The notes under the pieces are model-generated. The model was given only the letters and a program-made list of their open reading frames with translations. It was not told the origin of the DNA and made no database searches. 64,000 nucleotides of DNA. Source: Candidatus Riesia pediculicola (GTDB lineage Bacteria; Pseudomonadota; Gammaproteobacteria; Enterobacterales; Enterobacteriaceae). Below, piece after piece: positions 29,681 through 40,104 of the stretch. The DNA lies in assembly GCF_002073915.1 (NCBI RefSeq), contig NZ_CP012841.1:504905-568904 (forward strand), written 5' to 3'. The translations under genes and the position numbers were made by a program. The stretch's first letter is position 1. Every line of letters begins with the position of its first letter.

Positions 29681-31402
29681 CTAACTTCTTCTTAAGAATC
29701 TTTTTATCTCTAATCTGATAGATCTAGAAGAAGACATTTTAAGAATATTTTCTGTAAATTCTTTTGATTCTTGAAATTTTAATTTTCTTATTTGTTTTTT
29801 AACTCTAGGAATAGATGTTGAATTCATACTGAATTTATCTAACCCCATTCCGATTAAAACAACGGTTGCAAACTCATCTGAAGCTAATTCACCACATATA
29901 CCGACCTCTTTTCCTTCGTAATGAGCATTGCTTATTACCATTTTCATAAGTCTCAGTACTGATGGAGATAAAGGATCATACAAATGCGATATTGACTGAT
30001 TACCCCTATCCACTGCTAGAGTGTATTGAATCAGATCATTGGTTCCTATACTAAAAAAATCTACTTCCCTCGCTAGCTCTTTGGACATAATGGCAGCAGA
30101 AGGAGTTTCTATCATTATTCCAATTTCTATATTTTCCTTAAAAGTATATTTTTTGCAATTTAACTGATTTTTTACAAAAGAAAGTTTGTTTTTTAAATTC
30201 ATTATCTCTTCTAAAGAGATAACCATTGGGAACATGATCTTTAAATTTCCAAAATTAGAAGCACGTAAAATAGCTCTCAATTGACTTAATATAATTTCTT
30301 CTTCGTTTCTGATAATCCTTATTGCGCGTAATCCTAAAAATGGATTGTCTTCTTTCGGAATTTTCATGTATGAAACAAATTTGTCTCCTCCAATATCTAT
30401 TGTTCTAATTATGATAGGTTTAGGATTCATAATTTCCGCAGCTTTTTTATAAGTTTGAAATTGTTCTTCTTCTGTCGGAGGAGAGCTTCTGTTCATAAAT
30501 AGAAACTCGGTTCTGTACAATCCGATTCCTTCTGATCCATTTTTTTTAACTAGTTCAATATCTTCATTGGAACCAACATTGGATTGTAAAATAATTCGAC
30601 GATTGTCTAATGTAATTGCTGGAAGATATCTAAGATTGTTCAATTCTTTCTTCCATGTTAAGTAATTTTTTTTAATTTTTTTTATTTTTTCGATTATTTC
30701 AGAAGATGGATTTTTATAAATTCTATTATTTATAGAATCCAACACTATATAATCATCTGTTTTAAAATATTCAGTAGCTCGACCAGTACCAACTATTGTT
30801 GGAATATCCATTGATCTTGCTATGATTGAGAAATGGGAATTTTGATTTCCATGATTTGTAACTAATCCAATAATTTTATCCATCTTTAGTTGAATAATGT
30901 CGGATGGAGATAAATCTTCGGCGATTAATACTACTCCTTTCGAAATGATAGATAGATTGACGATAGGAATCTTCAATATATTCTTTACAATTCTTTCTTG
31001 AATATCTTTAAAGTCGGATATCCTATTTTTTAGATATTCATTTTTTATTTCTTGTAATTTTGATATTTGAAAATCGATTACTTTTGTTACTGCAGCAGAA
31101 GCACAATAATGTTTCTCTCTAATCAGAGAGAGAACTTCCTTTTCGAACTCTTCATCTTCAATTAGCATGATGTGTCCTTCGAATATTTCCCTTTTTTCCT
31201 TATCCATTTTTTTTATCTTCAAAAGATTTTTGATAGATTGAATTTGATCTACCGATTTCTTTCTATTTTTATAAAACGAATCGATTTCTTCTAAAATTTG
31301 ATCCTTAGAAATTTTTTGATAATTTATAGTGATTTTTTCTTTTTTAAAAATTAAACATTTTCCTGAAACAATTCCGGGAGATACTGGAATTCCTTTAACC
31401 AT
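29681..31402 (-). CDS. ptsI: Phosphoenolpyruvate-protein phosphotransferase (PTS enzyme I)
   Basis: First enzyme of the PTS: takes phosphate from PEP on to a histidine and passes it to HPr. The phosphorylated residue is His190 in NQNSHFSIIARS (E. coli His189). The C-terminal PEP-binding domain has GSEGIGLYRTEFLF and the active-site GICGELASDE. Length is 573 residues (E. coli 575). It follows ptsH by 54 bp on the minus strand. The third gene of the E. coli operon, crr (EIIA-Glc), is not downstream; a converging mepM gene takes its place. Confidence 0.96.
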   Translation of the reverse strand: MVKGIPVSPGIVSGKCLIFKKEKITINYQKISKDQILEEIDSFYKNRKKSVDQIQSIKNLLKIKKMDKEKREIFEGHIMLIEDEEFEKEVLSLIREKHYCASAAVTKVIDFQISKLQEIKNEYLKNRISDFKDIQERIVKNILKIPIVNLSIISKGVVLIAEDLSPSDIIQLKMDKIIGLVTNHGNQNSHFSIIARSMDIPTIVGTGRATEYFKTDDYIVLDSINNRIYKNPSSEIIEKIKKIKKNYLTWKKELNNLRYLPAITLDNRRIILQSNVGSNEDIELVKKNGSEGIGLYRTEFLFMNRSSPPTEEEQFQTYKKAAEIMNPKPIIIRTIDIGGDKFVSYMKIPKEDNPFLGLRAIRIIRNEEEIILSQLRAILRASNFGNLKIMFPMVISLEEIMNLKNKLSFVKNQLNCKKYTFKENIEIGIMIETPSAAIMSKELAREVDFFSIGTNDLIQYTLAVDRGNQSISHLYDPLSPSVLRLMKMVISNAHYEGKEVGICGELASDEFATVVLIGMGLDKFSMNSTSIPRVKKQIRKLKFQESKEFTENILKMSSSRSIRLEIKRFLRRS

Positions 31403-31456
31403 AAATTTGACCTTATTTTTTTTATAAAACGAATTAAAATTTTTAAAATATTTATT

Positions 31457-31714
31457 TTATTCTAATCGATTTATCAATTTAGTTAGAAATTCTACAGCAT
31501 TTTTTTCATCTTTTCCTTCTGCTGATATTGTAATAACGTCTCCTGTAGATATACCAAGTGTTTGCAACTTAAATAGACTTTTTGCATTAACTACTTTTTC
31601 TCCGTAACTAATAGTTATATTTGAAAGAAATCTTTTTGCTTGTTTTACAAATTGAGAAGCTGGACGTATATGAAAACCATTTTGAATATTTACAGTAACT
31701 TCTTTTTGAAACAT
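31457..31714 (-). CDS. ptsH: Phosphocarrier protein HPr
   Basis: Small phosphocarrier between enzyme I and sugar-specific EIIA domains. It has 85 residues, the same as E. coli HPr, with active His15 in NGFHIRPAS and Ser46 in AKSLFKL at identical positions. ATG 31714 follows an AGGA sequence at about seven bases. It is the promoter-proximal gene of ptsHI. The sugar-specific permease it serves is outside the window. Confidence 0.96.
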   Translation of the reverse strand: MFQKEVTVNIQNGFHIRPASQFVKQAKRFLSNITISYGEKVVNAKSLFKLQTLGISTGDVITISAEGKDEKNAVEFLTKLINRLE

Positions 31715-32235
31715 ATGGATATCCTGATTATTAGTTTAATTAAATATATAATTTTTATGGCAAGAAACCAATTTTTTTGTGAAAGATGTTTTAAAAAAAA
31801 ATTGATTAAAAATGTTATTGAAACTCAACATATTTCATAGGTTATTAATCAAATTAATAAAGATCAGAAATATTTAATTTATAGAAATTTTTTTAAACTC
31901 ACTTTCTTATATAATACATATTTTTATAAAAAATTCTTTTAAATTTATCCAGGCTAATTTTTTAATAGTAATATATTTTGGAAAATCTAGAGTATTAATT
32001 CTAATTTGAAAAGAGATTAAAAAAATAGATTAATACAATTATATTTTAGTATATTTGAAATTTTATTTTTATTGGTTTTCTTTATGTAAAGATTTTTATT
32101 CATGATTTTTTGATAAAGTAAAAACCAATTTTGCCAGGTTCGTCGAATTTCTAATTGATATCAGATTTATTTCATTTTAAGTATGATCTATTTTGGAAAC
32201 GACACAAATTTATACAACCTTAGTTATATCAAATA
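31715..32235. other. Spacer between ptsH and ligA
   Basis: 521 bp of AT-rich DNA between divergent genes. In E. coli cysK, cysZ and zipA occupy this interval. A 27-codon frame at 31757-31840 contains a CERC motif but has no recognisable homologue, and I do not call it. No RNA gene or strong hairpin is seen. Promoters for ptsHI and ligA must be here. Confidence 0.4.
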
Positions 32236-34017
32236 ATGAAAAAAAAGAACATACATCAATATCTTTCTAGTTTGAGAAAAAAGATCAAGAAACATCAATA
32301 TTTATATCATATATTAGGTAAATCAGAGATACCAGACTTCGAATATGATTTAATGATTCGAAAATTAGATAGGATAGAAAAAGAAATCTCTGAAAAATCC
32401 AAAAAAGAAGAAGAAACCATTTTATCCGACTTAAGAAGAAGAAGTAAAAAAATAAAACATTATTCTCCAATGCTATCATTAAATAATGTATTTAATCAAC
32501 ATGAATATCTCAAGTTTTATAAAAATATATTGAAAATTATAAATAATCAGGAAGAGAGAATATATTTTTGTTGCGAGTTAAAAATAGATGGTTTAGCTGT
32601 TAATTTAGTTTATAAAAATGGAGAATTTCATAGCGCTTCTACTAGAGGTAATGGTGAAACTGGAGAAGATATTTCTTCAAAAATTCAATACATACGAGAT
32701 ATTCCTTTATCAATACGAAATCGAAAAGGATGCGTTCCAGAACTAATAGAAATTCGAGGAGAAATCTTTATGAAATTTAAAAAATTTCAAGAATTCAATT
32801 CTATGTTGAAAAAGGAAAAAAAAAAGACATTTTCCAATCCAAGAAGTGCAGCTATTGGATTAGTAAAAAAAGTGAGTCAAAAGGAAATTATAAGAGAATC
32901 TCTAAATTTTTTTAGTTACGGATGTGGTTTAATAAAACTAAATAATACTTTTGAATCTCCTAAAAATCAGTTCGAATGCTTAAAAATGTTGAAAACTTGG
33001 AATGTCCCTATTGTTGAAAATACAAAAATGTATTCTTGCTCTAAAAAAATTTTAGAATATTATAAAAATATTTATAATATGAGAGATCAATTGGACTATG
33101 GAATAGATGGAATAGTGATTAAAGTTAATTCTTTTATATATCAAAAAATAATAGGCCATACATCTTATGCGCCAAAGTGGTCTGTCGCATTTAAGTTCCC
33201 TGCTAAAAAAAAGATTACGACATTATTGGATGTTATATTTCAAGTTGGTAGGACTGGAGTAATTACTCCTATTGCAAAGATAGATACAATCTCTTTTAAT
33301 GGAATTCAAATTAATCGCGTATCTTTACACAATACGAACTTTATAAAAGATCTAGGGATAATGATAGGAGATAAAGTTATTGTGAGTATAGCTGGTGATA
33401 TTATTCCGAAAATTACTGGAAAGATATTCGACTCTACTTCAAATCATATTAATGAAATTGTTTTTCCAAAATATTGTCCAAGTTGTTTCTCTATAACTCA
33501 AATAGAAAAAAAAGGAAAAATTAGATGTACAGGAGGTTTATCATGCTTATCTCAAAGAGAATCTTTAATTAATCATTTTGTTTCAAAGAAAGCAATAAAT
33601 ATTATTGGAATTGGAAAAATGACTGTAAAAAAGATGGTTCAAAAGAATCTTATTAGTGATCCTTCAGATTTATATTCATTAAAATTTAATGATCTATTAA
33701 GTTTGAATGGAATAACACAAGCTACTTCTAAAAAAATTCTTAATTCAATCGAAAAATCAAAGAATATTACTCTGGAAAGATTTTTATATTCTTTAGGAAT
33801 TCCAGGGGTTGGATATGTTTTATCTAAAAAAATAGCTAGTAATTCGGAAAGTTATCAATTTTTTTTAAGAATATCCTCTGGAGAGAAGTACTTACCTTGT
33901 AAGATTCCTTTTAAAGGAATTGGAAAAAACATTACAGAAAACATAATATCCTTTTTTAAAAAGGATCATAATAGAAGGATGTTTTCTAAACTTAGAAAAA
34001 TTTTTAATATCAAATAA
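32236..34017 (+). CDS. ligA: NAD-dependent DNA ligase lacking the BRCT domain
   Basis: Seals nicks during replication and repair using NAD. The adenylated lysine is Lys116 in CELKIDGLAV. STRGNGETGED, the OB fold (VGRTGVITPIAKI), the CxxC...CxxxxxC zinc finger and the HhH repeats (GIGKMT, LNGITQAT, LGIPGVG, GIGKNITE) are all seen. The protein ends at 593 residues just after the HhH domain; E. coli LigA is 671 residues with a C-terminal BRCT domain, which is missing. In other LigA proteins loss of BRCT reduces DNA binding but is tolerated. Order ligA next to ptsHI is ancestral. Confidence 0.95.
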   Translation: MKKKNIHQYLSSLRKKIKKHQYLYHILGKSEIPDFEYDLMIRKLDRIEKEISEKSKKEEETILSDLRRRSKKIKHYSPMLSLNNVFNQHEYLKFYKNILKIINNQEERIYFCCELKIDGLAVNLVYKNGEFHSASTRGNGETGEDISSKIQYIRDIPLSIRNRKGCVPELIEIRGEIFMKFKKFQEFNSMLKKEKKKTFSNPRSAAIGLVKKVSQKEIIRESLNFFSYGCGLIKLNNTFESPKNQFECLKMLKTWNVPIVENTKMYSCSKKILEYYKNIYNMRDQLDYGIDGIVIKVNSFIYQKIIGHTSYAPKWSVAFKFPAKKKITTLLDVIFQVGRTGVITPIAKIDTISFNGIQINRVSLHNTNFIKDLGIMIGDKVIVSIAGDIIPKITGKIFDSTSNHINEIVFPKYCPSCFSITQIEKKGKIRCTGGLSCLSQRESLINHFVSKKAINIIGIGKMTVKKMVQKNLISDPSDLYSLKFNDLLSLNGITQATSKKILNSIEKSKNITLERFLYSLGIPGVGYVLSKKIASNSESYQFFLRISSGEKYLPCKIPFKGIGKNITENIISFFKKDHNRRMFSKLRKIFNIK

Positions 34018-34144
34018 TTCGACGTTTTGTAAGAATTTGATATAACAATTTTTGCTTGAAAAACTCTAAATTCATATGCCTTTGTGATCTCTTTATAAGA
34101 GAAATCTGGATTTCCATATATTATGTAAATTTGTTTTAACTAGT

Positions 34145-35449
34145 TTAAATTGAATGGATAACTGTTAATTTTTTCATATCAGAAATAACTTCTTTTACTG
34201 CATTAGTGAGTTTTGTAAGTTCATTTTTCTTAATAATATAGGGTGGAATTAAATAGATTATCTTTTTGAAAGGACGGATCCATACTCCAAGATCTAAAAA
34301 TTTTTTTTGCAAAATTCTAAGATTTATTTCTTTTTTCATTTCAACAACTCCAATAGCTCCTAACACTCTGACATCTTGAACTAAAAAATTATTTTTTAAA
34401 GAATTAAGTTCTTTGAAAAGTTGTCTTTCTATATTTTTAACTTTTCTCTTCCATGAAGATCTTAATAAAAGATCAATGCTAGCTTTGGAAACTTCACAAG
34501 CCAATGGATTTGCCATAAAAGTTGGTCCATGCATTAAACATCCAGATTCTCCTCTAGAAATAGTACTCGCGATTTCTCTAGTAGTCATAACAGCTGCTAA
34601 AGTGAGATATCCTCCAGTTAAAGCTTTTCCTATGCAAAGGATATCTGGAAGAACTTCACTATGTTCATAAGCAAATAGTTTTCCAGTTCTTCCAAAGCCA
34701 GTTGCTATTTCATCCATAATTAATAAAATTTTATATTGGTTGCATAACTTCCTCACATTTTTTAAATAATTTGGATGGTAGAATCTCATTCCGCCTGCTC
34801 CTTGAACAATTGGCTCTACTATCATAGCGCATACATGATGCGAATTTTTAATCAATAATTTTTCCAAAGAATCAATATGTTCTTGATTTCTATCTTGATG
34901 AAAATTACAATATGGAGCTTTGACAAAGAAATTTTTTGGTAAATATCCTTTGTAAAGGTTATGCATAGAGTTTTTTGGATCGCATACAGACATCGCTCCC
35001 AATGTATCTCCGTGATAGCCATATTGTAATGAAATAAATTTTTTCTTGTTTTTTTTTCTTTTTGATTGCCAATATTGAACTGCCATCTTCAATGCTATTT
35101 CTACTGACACGGATCCTGAATCAGCTAGAAACACACATTCTAATCGACTAGATGTGATTTCAATTAGTTTTTTGCATAAGGATATGGCGGATGCATGTGT
35201 AATTCCTCCAAACATGACATGAGACATTTTTCTTAATTGGTTTTTGATCGATTTGTTTAAATTTGGATGATTATATCCATGTATTGTAGACCACCAGGAT
35301 GACATACCATCAATCAAATAATTTCCATTGGTTAGCTTAATTTTTGATCCGGAAGCACTAATCACTGGAATCGAAGAGGTAATACGATGAATTGGAGAGT
35401 ATGGATGCCAAATATTTCTTGAATCAAATTCTATTTCTGATCTTTTCAT
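34145..35449 (-). CDS. bioA: Adenosylmethionine-8-amino-7-oxononanoate aminotransferase
   Basis: PLP enzyme of biotin synthesis: converts KAPA to DAPA using S-adenosylmethionine as amino donor. The PLP lysine is Lys275 in GKALTGG and the cofactor Asp246 lies in MDEIATGFGRTG. SSWWSTIHGYNHP and the N-terminal WHPYS match the family. Length is 434 residues (E. coli 429). It is divergent from bioBFCD with 92 bp between, the same arrangement as the E. coli bio operon, so transcription is probably from facing promoters in that gap. Confidence 0.96.
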   Translation of the reverse strand: MKRSEIEFDSRNIWHPYSPIHRITSSIPVISASGSKIKLTNGNYLIDGMSSWWSTIHGYNHPNLNKSIKNQLRKMSHVMFGGITHASAISLCKKLIEITSSRLECVFLADSGSVSVEIALKMAVQYWQSKRKKNKKKFISLQYGYHGDTLGAMSVCDPKNSMHNLYKGYLPKNFFVKAPYCNFHQDRNQEHIDSLEKLLIKNSHHVCAMIVEPIVQGAGGMRFYHPNYLKNVRKLCNQYKILLIMDEIATGFGRTGKLFAYEHSEVLPDILCIGKALTGGYLTLAAVMTTREIASTISRGESGCLMHGPTFMANPLACEVSKASIDLLLRSSWKRKVKNIERQLFKELNSLKNNFLVQDVRVLGAIGVVEMKKEINLRILQKKFLDLGVWIRPFKKIIYLIPPYIIKKNELTKLTNAVKEVISDMKKLTVIHSI

Positions 35450-35541
35450 CTTAGTGTTTTGTAGTTAGTTCCAATTTTCTATTTATATCATAATTAGTCA
35501 ATTTTTTAATTAAAATATTTATCATTTTAAAAGGGGTTCGT
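35450..35541. promoter_or_regulatory. Divergent bioA / bioBFCD control region
   Basis: In E. coli this interval holds two facing promoters and the BirA operator, an imperfect palindrome with TTGTAAACC-type half-sites. Here 92 bp remain. I cannot make out such a palindrome; a weak TTGTAG...TAGTCAA pairing is not convincing. A strong AAGGGG ribosome-binding site precedes bioB. Feedback control by BirA has probably been lost or weakened. Confidence 0.5.
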
Positions 35542-36561
35542 ATGAAAAAAAGATGGACCGTTTCTCAAGCAGAAAAATTATTTAACTTACCTTTCTTTGA
35601 ACTCATTTTTGAGGCTCAGAAAATACATAGAGTTCACTTCAATCCACAATCTGTTCAAATAAGTACTCTATTATCTATTAAAACCGGAAATTGTCCTGAA
35701 GACTGTAAATATTGTTCACAAAGTGCTAGATATAGAACAGATTTAAAAGCAGAGAAATTAATAAAATTTGACAAGGTAATGGATTCTGCTCGACAAGCTA
35801 AAAAAGCAGGAGCAACTCGATTCTGTATGGGAGCAGCTTGGAGAAATCCAAATGATAGAGATATTCCTTATTTGCAAAAAATTGTTCGAGAAGTAAAGTC
35901 TTTAGGATTGGAAACGTGTATGACTCTCGGAACTTTGAGTGAAAATCAAGCGAATTCTCTATCAGAAGCCGGATTAGATTATTATAATCATAATCTGGAT
36001 ACTTCAGAAGAATTTTATGAAAAGATTATTACTACAAGAAAATATCAAGAAAGAATTGAAACAATTGAAAGAGTGCAAAAAGCTGGAATTAAAGTATGTT
36101 CTGGTGGAATTTTAGGATTAGGAGAAACAGTTAAGGACAGAGCATCGCTTTTAGTACAGCTAGCTAATTTACCAAAAGTTCCAGAAAGTGTTCCAATTAA
36201 TATGTTAGTTCAAATTAAGGGTACACCTTTGTTTAATGAGAAAAAGATAGATTTTTTTGATTTTGTTAGAACAATTGCTGCAGCTAGAATTATGTTACCT
36301 TCTTCTTTTATCAGATTATCTGCTGGTAGAAAGAACATGAATGAGCAAATGCAAGCTCTATGCTTCATAGCTGGTGCTAACTCTGTATTTTCTGGATGCA
36401 AACTGTTAACTACAGATAATCCAAACGAACAAGAAGATCATATTTTATTTAAAAAGTTGGACATCAATTTAGATTTTACGAAAAAAAATGTTTTAGAAGA
36501 AAAAGATTCTTTTTTTTCAGAAAAAGAAGTTGAATCTGGAAATTTTTATGAAGCGTGTTAA
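35542..36561 (+). CDS. bioB: Biotin synthase
   Basis: Radical-SAM enzyme that inserts sulfur into dethiobiotin, the last step of biotin synthesis. The 4Fe-4S/SAM motif CxxxCxxC is at Cys51, Cys55 and Cys58 ([11 protein letters not shown]). [27 protein letters not shown] and the SAGR arginine segment match E. coli BioB (346 residues; here 339). The AAGGGG site and ATG start are clear. It is the first gene of a rightward operon in which every junction overlaps (bioB/bioF by 14 bases, bioF/bioC by 17, bioC/bioD by 8). Confidence 0.97.
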   Translation: MKKRWTVSQAEKLFNLPFFELIFEAQKIHRVHFNPQSVQISTLLSIKTGNCPEDCKYCSQSARYRTDLKAEKLIKFDKVMDSARQAKKAGATRFCMGAAWRNPNDRDIPYLQKIVREVKSLGLETCMTLGTLSENQANSLSEAGLDYYNHNLDTSEEFYEKIITTRKYQERIETIERVQKAGIKVCSGGILGLGETVKDRASLLVQLANLPKVPESVPINMLVQIKGTPLFNEKKIDFFDFVRTIAAARIMLPSSFIRLSAGRKNMNEQMQALCFIAGANSVFSGCKLLTTDNPNEQEDHILFKKLDINLDFTKKNVLEEKDSFFSEKEVESGNFYEAC

Positions 36562-37738
36562 AAACATTTGGGAGAGCTTTTTAACAAATTCAATTAAATC
36601 TAGGAAGAAAGAGAATAATTGGAGAACAAGAAATTCTATTCAGATGAAGAGCTCTACAAAGATAATTTTTAAAAATCAAGAATATATCAGTTTTTCTGGA
36701 AACGACTACTTAGGATTGAGTTTTAACGAAGATGTTAAAAATGCTTGGAAAGCTGGAATAAATCAATATGGAAATGGAAGTTCTAGTTCTGGACATATTG
36801 TCGGATACAGTGAAGTTCATAGAACTTTAGAAGAAAAATTATCTCAGTGGCTTGGCTATCAAGAAGCTTTGTTATTTAGTTCTGGTTATATGGCTAATCA
36901 AAGTATTGTATTTTCTCTTATGAAGAAAAGGGATTCAATTTTTGCAGATAAAATGAGTCATGCATCTTTTACGGAAGCTTCTATGTTAAGCCAAGCTAAT
37001 TTTAAAAGATTTGCTCATAACTGTATAAGCTCCTTACATCTATTGCTTAAAAAGCATTCTGGAAAAAAGAATCTCGTTTTCACAGAAGGAGTTTTCAGCA
37101 TGGATGGCGATTTCGCTTCTTTAAAACTTATTCACGAAGAATCTAAAAATCATAATGCTTATTTAATGGTAGATGATGCTCATGGAATAGGATTATTTGG
37201 AGAAGAAGGTAAGGGAAGCTGTAATGTTTTTCAGATACATCCGGAGATCTTGATGATAGGATTTGGAAAATCTTTTGGAATATGCGGAGCTGCAATTCTT
37301 TGTAGCAGCAAAATGAAAAATTATCTTTTGAATTATTCAAGAAGTTTAATATATAGCACTATGATGCCTCCATCTCAAGCAGTAGCTCTGTTGGAGTCAC
37401 TTCGTCAAATTAAAAGATCTAACAATCTAAGAAAAAAGTTAAAAATAAATGTGGAATTTTTTAAGAAGATGACTAAAGATAGTCAAATCTCTTTTTTATC
37501 AAACTTTTCTGAAAGTGGTATTCAACCCATTATTGTAGGAGATAACCAAAAATGCTTAGAATTATCTAAATTTTTATTCCAAAATAATATTTGGGTTCAA
37601 GCCATTCGTCCACCTACTGTTCCATTTGGAACTTCTAGATTGAGAATAGTAATTACTGCCAATCATACATTTGATGAGATTAAAAAGCTAGTATACTCTT
37701 TGAGGGATTTTTTTGATCAAAATGAATACAAAAAATAA
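36548..37738 (+). CDS. bioF: 8-amino-7-oxononanoate synthase
   Basis: PLP enzyme that condenses pimeloyl thioester with alanine to make KAPA. The PLP lysine is Lys241 in GFGKSFG. VDDAHG and the substrate-loop [12 protein letters not shown] are conserved. I choose ATG 36548 (396 residues; E. coli 384); the frame is open to a TTG at 36530. The start lies inside the end of bioB. The protein is well conserved throughout, which argues that biotin synthesis is under selection. Confidence 0.96.
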   Translation: MKRVKNIWESFLTNSIKSRKKENNWRTRNSIQMKSSTKIIFKNQEYISFSGNDYLGLSFNEDVKNAWKAGINQYGNGSSSSGHIVGYSEVHRTLEEKLSQWLGYQEALLFSSGYMANQSIVFSLMKKRDSIFADKMSHASFTEASMLSQANFKRFAHNCISSLHLLLKKHSGKKNLVFTEGVFSMDGDFASLKLIHEESKNHNAYLMVDDAHGIGLFGEEGKGSCNVFQIHPEILMIGFGKSFGICGAAILCSSKMKNYLLNYSRSLIYSTMMPPSQAVALLESLRQIKRSNNLRKKLKINVEFFKKMTKDSQISFLSNFSESGIQPIIVGDNQKCLELSKFLFQNNIWVQAIRPPTVPFGTSRLRIVITANHTFDEIKKLVYSLRDFFDQNEYKK

Positions 37739-38477
37739 AAATGCAATTGCTTTTTCTTTTGGAAAAGCAGCAAGATATTATGATAACTTTTCAATTTTTC
37801 AAAAACAGATTGGAAAAAAACTTTTCAAAAGATTTTCTTCTAATGTTGGAAATATTGTGTTAGATGCTGGATGTGGAACTGGATTTTTTAGTAAGCAATG
37901 GAAGCTAATAGGGAAAAATGTGATCGCTCTAGATTTGTCAGAATCTATGTTACATGTTGCGCAGGAAGGAAAATCAGCTTCTTATTATGTACAAGCAGAT
38001 ATTGAATCTATTCCTTTAAAGAATAAGAGTGTTGATCTGTGTTTTAGCAATTTGGTGATACAATGGTGTAAAAATATATTTATTCCACTTAATCAAATGT
38101 ATCGAGTAACCAAATGTGGAGGTTTGGTAGTTTTCACTACTTTGGCAGATGGATCTTTGAAAGAATTAAAGCAATGTTGGGAAAGGGTGAATCAATCTTC
38201 TCATTTCAACTCTTTTTTGACATTCGATGAAATTAAAATTGCATGTAAAATCTGGTCGAATAGTTTGGAACAAAAATCTTGTTGTTTTTTGTATCCTTCT
38301 TTTCAAGTTTTATTAAGATCAATTAAAGGAACAGGTGCAACTTATTTATATAATGAAAAAAAAAGAGGTTTAATGACCAAAAAGTATCTTGAAAGACTAA
38401 TTAATAATTATCCAAATGTAAACAATATGTTTCCTTTAACTTATAAAGTAATATTTGGGGCTTTGTATCGTGAATAA
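37722..38477 (+). CDS. bioC: Malonyl-ACP O-methyltransferase
   Basis: SAM-dependent methyltransferase that caps malonyl-ACP so that fatty-acid enzymes can build the pimeloyl chain of biotin. The SAM loop DAGCGTG lies at residues 48-54. DIESIPL, SNLVIQWC and the C-terminal PLTYKVIFGA match E. coli BioC (251 residues; 251 here from ATG 37722). A TTG at 37713 is the alternative start. The demethylating esterase BioH, needed to finish the pathway, is not beside the operon in E. coli either and is not seen in the window. Confidence 0.95.
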   Translation: MNTKNKNAIAFSFGKAARYYDNFSIFQKQIGKKLFKRFSSNVGNIVLDAGCGTGFFSKQWKLIGKNVIALDLSESMLHVAQEGKSASYYVQADIESIPLKNKSVDLCFSNLVIQWCKNIFIPLNQMYRVTKCGGLVVFTTLADGSLKELKQCWERVNQSSHFNSFLTFDEIKIACKIWSNSLEQKSCCFLYPSFQVLLRSIKGTGATYLYNEKKRGLMTKKYLERLINNYPNVNNMFPLTYKVIFGALYRE

Positions 38478-39144
38478 ATGTTTTTTTGTAACTGGAACTG
38501 ATACGGGTTCTGGAAAAACAATGGTGAGTTGCTCAATATTGCAAAAAGCAAATAGTTTAGGATATGTTGCTGTCGGTTATAAACCAGTTTCTACAGGTAT
38601 TTCTAAGAAATATCCTTCAAAAAATTCTGATATTTCATTGTTGAAAAAATACAGTAAGTTAAAGTTAAGAGATCAAGAGATTAGTCCAGTTATGTTTTTT
38701 CAAGATACTTCTCCTCACATTGCTAGCAAAATGGACAGAAGGAGAATCAATTTAAACGATATCGATATCGGATTGGAAAATCTAAGAAAGAAAGCGAATT
38801 TCATTGTAATTGAAGGAATTGGTGGATGGTATACTCCTCTTTCTTCTCAAATAAAACTTTGTGATTGGGTTAAGTTAAATAACTTTCCCATAATATTGAC
38901 GGTTTCATTTAGAATTGGATGCATCAATCATGCTTTACTGAGTATAGAAGCTATTCAAAATAGTAATTTAAGACTAATCGGTTGGATAGCAAATATGTTC
39001 TCTATGAGAGATAGAACTCAGAGTGATTACTTTTATTCTCTTCTTCATCTTATTCCATACCCATGTATTGGGATAATTCCAAAAATTTCTAATTGGAAGG
39101 TTCGTTCAATAAAAAAATTTATTAAATCGAAATATATTATTTAG
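38470..39144 (+). CDS. bioD: Dethiobiotin synthetase
   Basis: ATP-dependent carboxylation and ring closure of DAPA to dethiobiotin. The P-loop GTDTGSGKT is at residues 9-17. GYKPVSTG, SPHIAS, EGIGGWYTPL and GCINHALL match E. coli BioD (225 residues). I choose the GTG at 38470 (224 residues), whose GTGAATAA sequence overlaps the bioC stop; the frame is open to a TTG at 38455. Last gene of bioBFCD. The spacer after it shows no clear terminator hairpin. Confidence 0.95.
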   Translation: MNKCFFVTGTDTGSGKTMVSCSILQKANSLGYVAVGYKPVSTGISKKYPSKNSDISLLKKYSKLKLRDQEISPVMFFQDTSPHIASKMDRRRINLNDIDIGLENLRKKANFIVIEGIGGWYTPLSSQIKLCDWVKLNNFPIILTVSFRIGCINHALLSIEAIQNSNLRLIGWIANMFSMRDRTQSDYFYSLLHLIPYPCIGIIPKISNWKVRSIKKFIKSKYII

Positions 39145-39336
39145 ATTTATCAAATGATGATTTCCATATCTATTTAATTTTTAGATTAGATTTTTCTGAA
39201 AAATTGATCTTGCTCTTTCTAATTTAAATTTCTTTAACTATTCAACTTATGTTTATTTTTTTATTTCCGTCATGATATAATTCGATTTTTGGAACTTTAT
39301 TTGAGATTATTTTTTGATTAAGATATCGAGGTAAAT

Positions 39337-40062
39337 GTGAATCAGGTCAATCGAAGAAGTGAGTCGTTATTATGTAGAGAGAAAACTGGAGTGCAGTTTT
39401 ATATAGCAAACGTATACGGTTGGATGTCGGTTTCTCTTTTATTGACTGCTTTCGTTTCATTTTATACTATCCGAAACGATAATATCATTTTTTTTATATT
39501 AAATAATAAATGGATTTTTTTTCTAATTTTTTTTGCTGAAATCATTTTAGTAAATATTTTGACTTCATCTGCATTACATAAAATCGATAGTAATTCAGCA
39601 ACAACCTTGTTAATGTTATATTCTTTGATGACTGGAATTACAATTTCATTACCATTATTCGTATATACAGGAATTTCTATAGTACGTACGTTTTTTATAA
39701 CATCAATCATGTTTGGCGCATTAGCTATCTATGGATATAAAACGAAAAAGAGTTTAAATTTTCTTTCTAGTTTTCTTTTCACTTCCATTATTGGGATTGT
39801 TTTGATTTCTTTTCTAAATATATGGTTAAAAAATACTGGACTAAGCTTCTTTATAAATTTCGCTGGTGTTTTAACTTTTTCTGGATTAGTTGCATACGAT
39901 AATCAAAAACTCAAGGAAATGGGATCTAACTTGATATTTCAAAATCTATTAGATGATAAAGATAACATGAAAAAACATTCTGTTGTTGGAGCTTTAACAT
40001 TATATTTAGATTTTGTTAATCTTTTTCTTTTCTTCCTTCAAATAAACGGAGAACGAAAGTAA
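39337..40062 (+). CDS. ybhL: Inner-membrane BAX-inhibitor-1 family protein YbhL
   Basis: Seven-transmembrane protein of the BI-1/TMBIM family. Homologues have been described as pH-sensitive calcium leak channels; the physiological role of YbhL is not established. YIANVYGWM at the N terminus, LMLYSLMTG, the FGALAIYGYKTKK stretch, GLVAYDNQKLK with its conserved Asp, and GALTLYLDFVNLFL at the end align with E. coli YbhL (234 residues; 241 here). The start is GTG at 39337 with a GAGGT site upstream. E. coli ybhL lies a few genes from bioABFCD, so this is the deleted remnant of that neighbourhood. Confidence 0.9.
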   Translation: MNQVNRRSESLLCREKTGVQFYIANVYGWMSVSLLLTAFVSFYTIRNDNIIFFILNNKWIFFLIFFAEIILVNILTSSALHKIDSNSATTLLMLYSLMTGITISLPLFVYTGISIVRTFFITSIMFGALAIYGYKTKKSLNFLSSFLFTSIIGIVLISFLNIWLKNTGLSFFINFAGVLTFSGLVAYDNQKLKEMGSNLIFQNLLDDKDNMKKHSVVGALTLYLDFVNLFLFFLQINGERK

Positions 40063-40104
40063 AGAAATTTTTAATATATTTTCTAGCTTTTTATTTTTAT
40101 TCTT

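Noticed and set aside
31757..31840. Tiny frame with a CERC motif between ptsH and ligA
   Set aside because: 27 codons, no clear ribosome-binding site, no known relative; chance frames of this size are common in such AT-rich DNA.
35450..35541. BirA operator between bioA and bioB
   Set aside because: The possible half-sites TTGTAG and AGTCAA do not extend into a palindrome resembling the enteric operator.
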